Positions 1 to 12,160 of a DNA stretch of 47,778 nt are shown here, piece after piece. Where the stretch lies: positions 1-47,778 of the forward strand of contig JBAMDO010000308.1 in assembly GCA_037074765.1 (NCBI GenBank). Reading direction: 5' to 3'. Each line of letters starts with the position of its first letter. Position 1 is the first letter of the stretch. This DNA comes from Mansonella perstans. Taxonomy: Eukaryota > Nematoda > Chromadorea > Rhabditida > Onchocercidae. Under the pieces are notes generated by a model. The model worked only from the letters and a program-made list of their open reading frames with translations. It did not search any database and was not told the origin of the DNA. The translations under genes were made by a program, and so were the position numbers.

Positions 1-1021
1 AATAATTACACATTTCAATTGATTTCAACTTTATAAAATGTAGAATTTCAACTTTGAAATGATAAAATTGAAAGCTGCGAGTGTAAACAAAAACTTTTTT
101 CGAATGAAAAAGTGTGCAGAAAAAAACGCAACAAGAAATATAATTAGAATAAACAATAACTGTGATAGAAAGAAGTGCATTGCTTTAACTGTTAAATCCA
201 TATTTAAATTAACAGAGGTATGTTGCCTTCAAATTTGATGTTATAATGCACAGTAAAATAATAATGAAGATAAAGAGGTGAATAAAGATGAGGTAAAAAG
301 GATAAAAGTTAGGTTATGCGACATATTTGCTAAATTGATAGTAGCCGACTTTTTCGATTTCCTTTTTCTTTTGAATAAAAATTTTTAATGAAACTCTCAT
401 ACAACTGTGTATTGACAAAAGGCATCAATCTTTTTCTTTGTAAACTTTCAACTAAAATAGGTTTGTAAAGCAATTAAGATCTTTTTTTATTTATTGTATT
501 TTGGATACAAAATTTCTGCATTTTTTTTATTGCTATCAACATTTTTAAGAACATAGTTATCAAGTTATTCATCATTATCATCAACATCGTTATCATTTTT
601 ATCAACATCGCTTTTATTCTTATATATATTTTCATCATAATGTTGTTTCTGCTAAAGATTTTTTTTACAAGTATTTTGAATATTTGACCAGTATGTTAAA
701 AATCTCTATACAAACATGGGAAATATAAACAGACTACCTGAGATATGAACTAAAAGCCTTTAACTGTACTTTTTAAGAAATATCTAATAATTATAAATAA
801 TTAGCAGGATAAATTGAGATAGTTTGATCAATTCGAAAAAAATGACTATTATTCATTTTAATTGAAATTTGTGTTTTTTTTTTTTTTTTTTTTTTTTTGA
901 TCAGTTAAATTTCGATTCAATAAAAATGAATGTCTACAAACACCGCCATTAAAGATTAATTAAATTCACAGTATGTTGAATTAAGATGCAAGAAAATGAT
1001 AAAACGTGTTTGATATAACTG
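1..1021. other. 3' flank of pag-3, no gene seen
   Basis: No coding region was found here on either strand. The stretch is AT-rich, with a 25-base T run at 874-898 and several ATCATT/ATCAAC-like triplets around 560-640. On the minus strand, downstream of the pag-3 stop, the hexamer AATAAA occurs at 613-618 and again near 486-495, so the pag-3 3'UTR could end about 400-530 bases after the stop. That is inference from the hexamer only. Confidence 0.5.
874..898. repeat. 25-base T homopolymer
   Basis: An uninterrupted T run in the pag-3 3' flank. It may be prone to sequencing length error. Confidence 0.9.
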
Positions 1022-1197
1022 TTATCTTGAGCTAAGATTCAACGCCTCATTAAGTTCTGGCATAGGAAAACGGACCTGTTTTGGGTTCAAAACTGCATTA
1101 TTTGGTAGTTCAAGATGATCCAAGTTTTCCAACGCTGATTGGTTCATCAAATTTGCGTAACTATTTGAAACACTGTGGTCGGTACTATTTCGTAGAG
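1022..1197 (-). other. pag-3: pag-3 last coding exon (C-terminal tail)
   Basis: This exon carries no zinc finger. It follows a TTTTTAG acceptor and supplies two bases that complete the codon split by the GTTTGT donor at 1473. It encodes about 57 residues rich in Asn, Leu and Ser, ending [12 protein letters not shown] then TAA. The open frame, matching phase and acceptor together support it over reading straight through the donor, which would add a poor low-complexity tail (RCLYFNFFF...). Confidence 0.75.
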
Positions 1198-4100
1198 CTA
1201 AAAATAAAAACTAAGGTTTACAATAATTCTCTTCTTACTATATTTTAATATATTTATAATATTTGTTATCGGTTGAAAAAGTTCTTATAATTTTGTCAAA
1301 ATAAGGACTTGATGAATGATTTTCTTCAATGAAAAGTCAACAACAAATAGCAAAATAAATTGAAATTGTTCGATTGATTTTCTGTCGGTATCACCATAAC
1401 TTTCATAGTTATTGAAAGATAATAAACCCAATTACTAAATTGCAATTTAAAAAAAAGAAATTGAAATACAAACATCGATGGATGCAAGTTTCGTCAGAAT
1501 GATGACTTTCACGATGTCGACGACGATCAACCTTTCGTTGAAATGTTCTATCGCAAATATCACACGAAAACGGTTTGTAACCGGTATGCTTACGTGAATG
1601 CGTAATGAGATTAGATGACTGCGAGAATGCTTTACCACATACCATGCATTTGTGAGGCTTTTCACCTAGCAAAAATATCCATTCAATAAAAATAAATAAT
1701 AGCAGTAATATATCTCGATTATGATAATTATGACATTAAGACATGGCACTAAATTATCGATTTCTTTCGTAATCAATAAGTACAGAGATCATAAAACAGT
1801 AGCATAATTGCCTTTCAGTTTTTTAATTAGTAATTATAAAGTTTATTGTACAACCAGTCTTCCAAAGTATTCTAAAGAAATGTGCCATCAATTTGTTGAA
1901 AGAAAAATAATGATTTATTTATAGCTTGCATGAATCAAACAAGCATTTGTACATCACTTATTCGCCTTGTTTAAATTAATTTGCTATATTCGGAAGATAT
2001 GAATTAAGTGCTCTCAACAGATGTTGCTGTGATCAACTGAAGTCATAAAAATGTATGCTTTCGCTATCGATAACCCGTTAATTCATTGTCGTGTGAATCA
2101 AACATAAATTCTCATATATATAAAATATTGATTAATAAATTAAAACCGTTATATGGATTAAAATTTTAACTCAATCCTTATAAATGTGTCACTCCATTTT
2201 TTATTTTTAAATTATTCATTGGAATTAATAGTTGTTGGCCAAAATTTTTGTATATTTGAAAAAAATTTTCTCAAAATGTATTGAAATATTTGATTTCTAG
2301 TGATAAATAACTGAATGATATTTATTTACCAGTATGAATATACGTATGTTTCTTCATATCCGATTTTTGATGGAAACGTTTTCCGCAATAATCACATGGA
2401 TACGGCCTTGTATCGCTATGAATAAGCAAATGGGTACTTAGAGTTGAGGAACGTTTGAAGGCTTTACCACACTGCTTGCATTCGAATTGCTTCTCGGAAC
2501 CGGACATTTTCGAACACTGATTATGTTGCTCAAGCGTATGTTGCTAGGAAAATGAAAAACTTCTTAAATTTAAGAATTTTTAATTCAGAAGATTTTGAAA
2601 TTTGCAATCAGTGGTTCATATTCCTACATATTCGCCTGTTTTTTCTTGCTAATAAAAAAGGTTTTCCTGCAAATATTTTTACCATTTTTTAATATCAGTG
2701 GTAGTACTAAGATTTTCATAAAAAGTATATTGACTATTGCACAATATGTGCAATAATGGAAGCATTAAAATCCTTACTTACTCCTGAGAAAGCACTGTTT
2801 CCAAATTGTGCGATTAATTTTCAGTAGACATTGCACTATGAAATTTATCAAATCCTTTGAATATACTGTTTGAATTACAATTTCAAAGTATAAAAATATT
2901 TTGTTCAGCAAATTCAATATTCAGAATTTAAAAAATTTCTTACTTGTCTTCTAAAAAGTTCTTTGGAAAGTTTTTTTTCAAATTAAAAGTGGAAAATGAA
3001 AATGGTTTACTTCTAACGAATATGCATTGTTGAATAGTTTGTTGCAATTCGTACAAGACTGCACATTTCGTTCTACATTGCTTGCAGCTGCAACAGAGCC
3101 AATATGTGTTGGATGTGATTGCTTTTCGAGAATAATCCGTTCTGCATTGCTTGCAGCTTGCAATCTTTGCAATGTCATCAAGTTCAGTGCTACTTGTCGC
3201 AAATGTATGCTCCACGCAATTTGACTCACATTCGATGCAGTACGACTGTTAGACGAGGATGGATAGAGCAATCGTGCAGGAAATGTACCTTGTTGCAAGG
3301 CTTGGATCGGATGATATGCTGCAAATTTTAATTATTATTTCAATACGCTGCAATAATAAAGAAGAACCTACTAAAAGTTATATGTTTTTGATAAAAATTT
3401 TTTTAATCCAATTTAAATTCCAAAAATTTCCTAAAGTAGAAAAAATTTATTAATTTACGAGTAATATCTTATTTATCAATTTTAACCTTATAGTTAGTTA
3501 CATTTTCAGTAAGCTAGCAATTTGTGAATTCTAAAACTGACTAAATTTTACTTCTCACCAATCGATTTGAGTAATTAATACAGAACTAAATTGCAAATAG
3601 AATAGCTAGGAAATCAGTAGTGTAGCAATTAAGTAATTGAGAAAGAAATAAAAAAATTAATAAAGGAATCCAAAAAAGACAAGAATGTGGTATGTAATAA
3701 CAGTAGCAATCTTCATGAAGACATTGATTATGACAAATCACTGCAATGCCATTGGTTGTTTGTCTCACTTCCATTCTTCCCTTTCTCCTTCATCTTAATC
3801 TATCTACCGTATTCTGTTGCATTATTTCTATCAGCGATATTGTATTGATCAATTAATATCATACAAATTAACCTTCATTTTTTTGTCACACGAAAAATAT
3901 TATTAGAATAATACAGCAATAATTGAATTAAAATTACAACTTTTTTTTTAAATTTAAAATCAAAGATTTGGTTTTTTTGGAATCTGAAAATCAATAGCTA
4001 TTATATTTCGAAATATAAAAGCAATAGGTAATATAAACATTTTAATTTTAGGTAATAACAATTCTAGCCAAATAAAATACGATTGTTTATTTCAATAGGG

Positions 4101-5311
4101 GTGACTGGATTTTTAAATTCAATGCCTGTTAGCTGTAAATAGTTAACATAATTTAAGATATTTGTTGCAAGATATCGTGATCATAATTCTTCATCATTTC
4201 AATGTAAGTAAATAAATGTTAAACAGTTAAACAGTAAAAATTAAACAGTTCAACTCAATCGCAATCATTACAGAATCTAATTTTGAAAAAAAAAAAAGAT
4301 GAATTGCATTTTACAAGTTGGTATGATAAACTCATTCACCAGTCATTCAAATTTAAACAATACTAGTGTGTTGCGCGTGAAATAGGAATTTCAAATTTTT
4401 TAAATAAATTTGAAACTTTCAAAAACTTTCAAGAAAAAATTAAATTGACAATTAATGCTACTTGTGTTTTTGTTATTGATCATTTTTCTCTGCCTTTTTT
4501 TTCGAATTTTGTAAAATATATGAAATACTAAATGCATTTTTTGTTCTTACCTCATAACCGGCAATAAATACATCATGTAATGATATATTTTATGCCTATA
4601 TATAAAGTGGGACAAGTCTCCATGGGGCAAGCAAAAAGAATTAACGGAAAAGGAATACATCTGCAGCGGCAGATCTACTTTTTTTCTGATTTGCTATCTA
4701 TTTATTCGTTCTCGTATCTAAAATATATATTATATCCAGAGAATGTGTGCATCTAATCCGGAAGAATTAATTTTTTCGTTTGCTATTCAGTTTTAATTTC
4801 ATGCAGCAATTACGATCAAATAAAATTTGATTACTTTAAGGAGGATAAATCAATTATGACATTTTCTTCTCTTTCCTGATTGTAACAAATAAAAAGAGGA
4901 AATCTTAACATTACATTCAGTGAGTTGTGACGATATTTTTCAAAGACATCTCATCCAAAGTTCGAAACGATGATAGTACAATCAGTGACAGTTCCTTATA
5001 ATCAAGTGCGATTTATGAACACACCAATATGTTATATGAACACATCAATATGTTTACAGTATAAAAAGAAATGTGATATGTCATAAACACATTAAACCAC
5101 TGTGAAAATCGTAATGAAGTATATCACAGTAGTACCAACCTTGCTGAATTGGTTGTAACATTTTTGACCCAACACGATGACCTACAGTATTCTCAAACGG
5201 TTTCGTTAGTGCAATTGTCGACTTGTTGATATCGCGATCTAGGATAGATGAATCTGTACCGACAAGTCGAGCTATAGAATAATTGGAGGGATTTTCCTTC
5301 AATTTCGACAT
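1022..5311 (-). CDS. pag-3: PAG-3/Gfi-1 family C2H2 zinc-finger transcription factor (5 coding exons)
   Basis: Sequence-specific repressor of the Gfi-1/Senseless/PAG-3 family, expected in the nucleus; the C. elegans member acts in neuron fate. Exons on the minus strand: 5311-5140, 3318-3011, 2543-2330, 1665-1474, 1197-1022 (stop TAA at 1022-1024). All four joins keep frame (phases 1, 0, 1, 1) and give 353 aa, close to C. elegans PAG-3. Five C2H2 fingers lie at about residues 146-167, 182-202, 210-230, 238-258 and 266-286. Finger 2 reads [16 protein letters not shown], finger 3 [15 protein letters not shown], finger 4 [14 protein letters not shown], all nearly identical to Gfi-1 fingers 3-5, the DNA-contacting set. 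Finger 1 corresponds to Gfi-1 finger 2; the first Gfi-1 finger is absent. The ATG at 5311 was chosen because an in-frame TAA lies 51 bases upstream. No SNAG motif is seen at the N terminus. In finger 5 the usual core leucine is arginine (VDRRRH). The tail ends ALNLSSR. The family call is secure; the first exon rests on phase fit and an open frame. Confidence 0.93.
5014..5055. repeat. 21-base tandem duplication in pag-3 intron 1
   Basis: Two adjacent 21-base copies (5014-5034 and 5035-5055) of TATGAACACACCAATATGTT-like sequence differ at two positions. It lies inside pag-3 intron 1, 85 bases downstream (3') of exon 1. No function is evident. Confidence 0.8.
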
Positions 5312-5339
5312 CTTCCTTGTCACCACATTTAGCTTCGTG

Positions 5340-5363
5340 AAATGTTGGAAATAGAAAGATTAC
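5340..5363 (-). promoter_or_regulatory. candidate trans-splice (SL) or 5'UTR acceptor for pag-3
   Basis: On the minus strand AATTTTCAG ends at 5363, an excellent nematode 3' splice site, 51 bases before the chosen ATG. The next codon in the PAG-3 frame is TAA, so this acceptor cannot join a coding exon in frame; it fits a spliced leader or an untranslated first exon. This is inference from sequence only. Confidence 0.4.
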
Positions 5364-8300
5364 TGAAAATTGGACAGAATTCATCAATTGACAAACTTCT
5401 TTTCTCTTGCTCTAGTTTTCAATTAAAATTATTAAGTAGCTTTGAATTTTTCAAATCAAATTTAATTGCTAATTAAAGTTTGGTAATTAAAAACTTTCTA
5501 TTTGCCTAAGTTCAAGGAGATTTAAGTATTCTGCTTATCTAAACTAGACTTGCATCTACCGTCTCTTTTGGGTAAATAAGTTAGTTAGTTGCTAAGTAAA
5601 CAAGTGAACCGGGGATGGGAATGTATGTTAATGTGGGAAGATAGCTTGACAATGATGTGGAAATGAATCTTGGTGGAAGCAGGATGAAGGCAAATAGTAG
5701 GCGGTCCTTTTCCTTCCTTGTCCTTAAATACGGCAGGCATCTCTTTCAGAGGAGCCCAAATAGCCCGAACTCCGGAAATATTTTGATTGGGGCATAGAAG
5801 GAAAAGCATTACACATATACACACTTATATTGTCACCAATATTTTATTGAAATGCCATCAGTGAAGTTGTTTGTCTTAAAACCGCAACAAATTTTCTTTT
5901 CGATTCTCATTGTAACTTTTCAAGTATATCCATTCCAATAGCAGTAACAAAGATTGCACTAACTGTAATTATGATAGATTATAACTGTTAATGATTATGT
6001 CAGCAATAATATCAAACTTTAAGGCTACAAAATAACGGCACAGTTAGTCGATGGATTACAAAGGAATATCTCTATGGTTAATTTTAAAAAATAAAACATT
6101 TACAGTTTGTTTTATTAGTCAAATCGAACAATGTGTTTGGCCATATTTGTTTGAAACGTTTGAATTAAAAGGTTGCCCAACATATAACCAACTAATGTGA
6201 AGACAGCTAATGCCAAAGCATCAATCTTAGGCTTAAAAAAATGCCATCAAAAAATAAAAACAATGTAATGTCATCAAAAATTAATGGGAAACATGGGAAT
6301 GAAAGAGGATAAATGAATGAATGAGGAAGAACATTATCTATAGTGAGTTATTGCTGGGGCAATAGTTCTATAAAAAAATTATTTTTTTAATAAATGAAAT
6401 GATTAGATTTAGTAAATGAAGGAAATGAGAATATGGAAATACATGATGGATGAGGAAAAATAGGACGACATAAATGAATTAATCAGTTATGAATAAATGG
6501 ATGGATTTTGACTCAATATCATCAACTATCATCTCAGTCATCTCTATTCCTTGTTAACTAATCGGAAATGGCAATGATGAGGAACAAATTACTGAGAAAA
6601 TTAACTAATTAAGTAAACTATGCAAATGGATCTGCAATTTTAAGATTATATTATCCAATTATATACTTGTAATCACCAGTATATCTAGTCTTCATTAATC
6701 TAAAACTGAAAAAAGATCATTTTTATTTTCCCATGCCATCCGATGATTAATCGATGCATGAGCAATTTTTGAAAAGTAAATTATTAGTGTTAATTGTTTA
6801 ATTATCTCTTTCAATCAATTTGCTGAAATCAGAATGATGAGAATTCTATTCATTGTTGTTGAAATTAATTAAAAAGGACTTGGATTGAATTCAGGTTTTA
6901 AAGAATAAATTATTTAGCACCTTTAATGAAATAAGTACTCATCATTTAATTCAATCACTGATAATTGACAGTAATTCATTTGATTTTTCTCTGTCATACT
7001 GTATTCTAGCATTTTGGTCAACACCTCGTATTTGAACCATTTTAACAATTAGCTCACATATTCAACTTACCTTACGATATGACGTTGTCAATTAAAGAAA
7101 TGCAGTAAAAAAGAGAGGACGGGAAGAAGAAAGCCTATAGATTTGTTTACGCTTTGTTAAAATATTTTCTATTTAGAAAATAATAACAATGTTAATTAAT
7201 TGTCTTCAAGAAATCCACTAAAATCACTGCTCATTAATAAATCAACAAGCCAATTACTCATATAATCCTTTGATTAGGGTTAGTTCAAGTAGGTGAAGTA
7301 ACAAATGGGATGACAAAGGTCACCTTCAAGTACTTCTCTTCTTATCTTCTTCACATCAAAACAATTACACCTTACAAATCATATGCCCTCTTATCTTTTT
7401 ATTTATTCATTACTGTTAAAGCTTCTCATCAATCAATTACTTTATCAAATTTCCAATTATTTATTTTAACATATCAGGCAATATGAAACATATATCTCAA
7501 ATTAACCATATAATAATGCATGTAACTTTGTTGCACCAATTGCAATTAACCTTTGACCTGTACCGCCTTCAATGTTAACTCACAGCAGGACAGATTAATG
7601 TACGATGCGGCAAGTCTATGTGATAGGACACCCTGTCTATTTCAATATTTTTCTGTTCTCCCCCGTTCTTCTCAAAAGTATCTCAAATATAAAAGCATGC
7701 ATGTACAGACACACAGGCATGCACACATATGTAAATATAATGATATGTAATTTTCAGGAATATAATTGAATACAATGAATGGATGAATAAGAAGAAAGAG
7801 TGCCTCAATCAGCAATTTCTACCTGTCGATAAACCATGATGTATGTTTCAAGTACGATAAAGATAAGTGGTGGATAATTGGTTCATTCCAATATATATTG
7901 TTCGAAATTTGGGAAACTGTATAATATACAGATGGAAAATCAAGAAAAGACTGAAAGATTAGTAAAATTACTTAATTATAAATAGATGGAATTATTTTTA
8001 ATTTATTTAGAAAGTAATACTGTGTTATAATACCGAAAAAGTAGCGTATTTTATGCTAAAATTGATTAAAGCTAAAATGGGTTAGTTTTCTTGGAATTTG
8101 GAAGGGATTTTATAGAATATTTGATAGCAAAAGATTCTACAAAATAAATTATGAGATATGTTTGCTATGAATTGAAAAATTTGTGAAAATAAAAAGACAA
8201 TCAATTGCTACAATTACAGTGTTCAACAAAAGTATGGGAACCAAAAAAACAAAGCGTTAAATAGGGTAAACTGGAAGTGATAGCTAGCAATTGATGAAAC

Positions 8301-11300
8301 TAAACTTCAATAAATTATTTAGTGAATTATAGAAATTATTACTGACAGAATTGTTATTGAAGAATTTTGGATTTACGTTAAATTTGGTATTTCGTCTTGC
8401 TTGACTATTACTGAGTAAATTCATTTTTAAAAATTATATTGAAATCAAATTATACGCTAACTTTTACATACTAATTATATTTCAATATTATTTTTTCGAT
8501 TAAATTCAAATTTTAAATAAATCACATCATTTCTGCAAGAAGAAATTTAAAATAACTCATAGAAATTTACTAAAAAAATAACCAGTGGCGATTCTTTAAT
8601 TTTCTTCTTCAAAGTTATCGAAACTCTTATTATCGATATCTTCAGGATAACAATGGAAATTACAAGACGTTCATTGTCAAGACTAGTTGAAAGAAGTTTG
8701 AGTTGGAAGTGTGAATCGGAGACAACTATACCGAATGATGCGTCTTTAGACAGTCCCAAAAGTATCGTTTTCGATGTAATTTCAGACTTTTTCAACTTCT
8801 CACATCAACACTAGCACTATCTACGAGAATGTGGAAGCAAAAAAAATTGGCAGCGATTTATTTGCTTGTCGTTTCATTTTTTTAATTTGAAAAGGCAAAG
8901 TGGAAAGAAATAAAATGTTTTTAAATAACACATAAGATTGAATCAATTTTTTTCGGTGCAATTTCAGGATAGGGAATTTTGAAATTCGTCATTTTTCCCT
9001 TTCAACATTTAAAATTATATTTTTGTTATTTTATTAGCGCATAATAATCCGAAAAAATTAGCCAAAATGATTTTATCATCCATATTAGGCAAAAGATCTC
9101 TTTTTTATAATTTTATGATGCATTTTAATAAAGCAAATTAGTAAAATAGAAGAATGGTAGGATTTCGTTGTAATTAAAATATTTCAACTTAACTGTGAAA
9201 TTTACTTCAAACGAAAGCTTAACGATTTTATTAATTAACCTATAACTTTACAACCTTTTTTATTATATGGTGCATTTACTAATCGTTGCATCGTTTATTA
9301 TCGTGTGATAGTGCTAGTGCCAATTGAATGAAAGTTCTAAGCATTAATTTTGCTTAAATAACATATGATAATTTTTTTAAATCAACAATTACTGTTGCTG
9401 CAACTGGAAATTTATTGACATTGTTAAGAAATGTTGCCTGTAATTAATGATGGTATGCAAAGAACTGGCATTATAACGGACTGCATATCTGTTAATCTGT
9501 CAAAATTTCAAGAAAATTTATGCGAAATTCCAGCATTTTGAGCGTAGATGTCCTTGAATCAATAATTATAATCTATTCTTGGCTTTTGGACCTGTAAATT
9601 TGGCGCCATTTAAATAGGATACTATTAATCTCTAGGCTAATTGGAATGAATTTACATATTCTACGACAACATCAATCGTGTCATCATTAGTCTTTAAGAC
9701 AGTTTTGACATATATTTACGGTAATGAGACAGTTTTTGACATACATTTACGGTAATGATATGCTAAACTATGATGGGTGTGATGCAGCGGACGATGGAAC
9801 GGAGATCGGATATATGATGACACAACTACAGCTATGAATTAAATGCCACCGAGTGATAGATTTCAAATTACATCTACGAAATTTACATATGGATTGATAT
9901 GTGCGTATTTGTGAGTCTATTTCTTTGCAACCCTAATAACTTGTTAATATTAAATTCCAGAATCATAGATTCTGGATTACTTTTCGTCAGCAAAATCTCA
10001 TTCTCTTGAATAGAATTAATTCTAATGGGATAATTCAAATTACCGAATCACAAAATGCATTAAGATTTAAATTTTAAGATCTCTATAAAATAAAAAAATA
10101 GAAAAAATGATGATTGGTTTTTTTCTGCAAATTAATTGCGCTGCACTTAATTATGAACAAATAAAAACGCATCAGCATTATGATTTTCTTCTAATTTTAT
10201 AAAGAAATTGATTGCAACATATTTTATGTGGTTCGATGAGATGTGAATTATATTTACTTATCGTTCCTTGATTCATTATCGACAATAACCACCTCATAAA
10301 CAACATAGCAATAAAAAATTCAGATAATAAAACAGAGGGGCACCATTTCTAGAATAATATCATCTAATCATTTTAGCTTCTTCCAATAATTTTTCCGAAT
10401 CAGTTTCGTTAATTAAAATATATTTTTTAAATTGAAAGATAAGATAAAATTACGACTTACATTAAAATGTTTTTTACAAATAAATTTCAAAAATCTCCTT
10501 AAAAAAAAATTTCTTCATCATCAAATATTTCATCATTAACATGGTTTTTCCAAAGATCTTTAAATAAATGAATAGATAAGTGAAAAATGAAATTCCTTAT
10601 GTAGAACGAAAATACAGCAAATCGGCAATTCCTGCCAAATTCCCCTGGGAATTACCAGGTCCAAGATTGGAAATCCGTTAATAACTCATCCAAAAATCCA
10701 ATCTACTTTCTATTTATATATTTATGTACATAGATGTATGTGTGCGTGTATTTGTATTTGGCCTTTACCCTATATTCGTAATTAATGCTGAAGAAATATG
10801 GGTTACCGGATGAGGTAAGAGTAAAATTTGTGGTAGCTCGGGGGGGCGGGGGAGTTATAGGAAAAGAGAATCATAAAGATGGAGAATGAGGTAGAAAAAG
10901 AGCGAAGAAAGAAAGAATGGATAAGAGATAACACTAAAGACTTAACGTATGTATTATATAGAAGTATATCGTAATCAAATTTGCAAAATCGGGCACAAAA
11001 CCCATACGACGATCCCAAATCCCAAAGTAATTTCATTCTTCATCCTATTTTTATTCTATCACTTTCTCACTCTCTCCCTTTCCCTTAAAAACTTTTCCAC
11101 TTTTTTGATTTTCCTCTTTTCTCTACATTTTTCTAGTATATAAAAATTATCATTGTTGCGAAACTCATCATCTTCCCATCTTATCATCTTATCATTTATT
11201 TTTCTAAGAAAAACAAATAACATATTTTATTGATAGTTATTGTTTCATATAAATAATTTCAACAAAATTTTTTTATCTTTAAATTAAAAAGTTCAATAAT

Positions 11301-12160
11301 ATCAAGTTAAAAATGAAATTAATATTGATGAATCGATTCAAAATATTTGTTGATAATGTTTAATTCCATTCTAATATAATATTTTGACATGCAAAATTAT
11401 TTAGCCATTTTAGATTATCTATTAAATAATGAATAAAGAAAGAATAAAGAGAAGAATTGAGAGAAGAAAAGAAAGAATTTGTTTTTTTTTTTTTTTTTAT
11501 TTCTTCAAATGAAATTTGATTTTCTTACTTTGAAATGGCTTGTTGGAAAAACATTTGCAAATGCTTTATGGAAATGACAATCGCAATTATATAATTGGGG
11601 TCACATGGGATAGAATTAATATAATTAGTGTTTGGGTTCCACATGTAATTTGAGAAACCCTTGAGCCATCATCCTCTTTCACGATCATTTCTGAAAGTAT
11701 CACTACTATTAGGCTGAACAGAAAAAATAAAAGGCGGAAGGAATGCAACAGTTGCAATGTAAGCAAAACGAATGGAAAAAGGAAAAATGACTTTGAATTT
11801 AAGATTTTTTCCTTCGTTCGTTGAAAATTTTTGAATACTAAAACTAGAATAATTATAATTTATTTAGCACTTTGTCCATGCTATTGCTCCTTCTTTTCAA
11901 TTTATTCAACCGTTGAAAAAAGATTTCAATGTTTACTTGTGATTTCACATAACACACAGTTAATTATTAACATTAAGAAACAAATTTTAAAATATTAGCT
12001 AATTCTTTCAACTTCGTTTTTTTTTCCTTTTTTGGCAATAGAAAATTAGTTGCGATCAACAAATATTCATTATAGTTGCTAATCGACATAACTGCTAGCC
12101 AGTTTCTTTTTTCTTTGATTTTAGTTTTGAAGTTGCTATTTTAAATTTTGCATCATATAA
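5364..12160. other. intergenic stretch without a supported gene
   Basis: About 6.8 kb of AT-rich sequence between the putative pag-3 5' end and the 3' end of the cysteine-rich gene. Only short chance open frames were found. Visible landmarks: a less AT-rich patch at 5600-5810, an 82-codon open frame without ATG at 8547-8795 on the minus strand, a 30/31-base tandem duplication at 9697-9757, the palindrome TGGCGCCA at 9601-9608, a G-rich tract at 10840-10853, and an AATAAA on the minus strand at 11859-11864 that could end the 3'UTR of the gene at 12161-15396. The upstream region of pag-3 presumably holds its enhancers, but no site can be named. Confidence 0.5.
9697..9757. repeat. 30/31-base tandem duplication
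   Basis: Two adjacent copies (9697-9726 and 9727-9757) both run AGACAGTTTT...TTTACGGTAATG. The second has one extra T and one T-to-C change. This looks like a recent local duplication. Confidence 0.85.

Noticed and set aside
3027..3453. Overlapping plus-strand open frames of 64-70 codons
   Set aside because: They are antisense to the pag-3 exon at 3011-3318 and lack domains; the minus-strand exon has matching splice phases and a finger.
5585..5824. Minus-strand frame containing MPAVFKDKE, considered as a SNAG-like PAG-3 N terminus
   Set aside because: It differs from the SNAG consensus, has no good donor, and cannot join the 5311 exon in frame because of the TAA after the only strong acceptor.
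9599..9608. TTTGGCGCCA, resembling an E2F site
   Set aside because: A single short match far from any gene start is not sufficient support.
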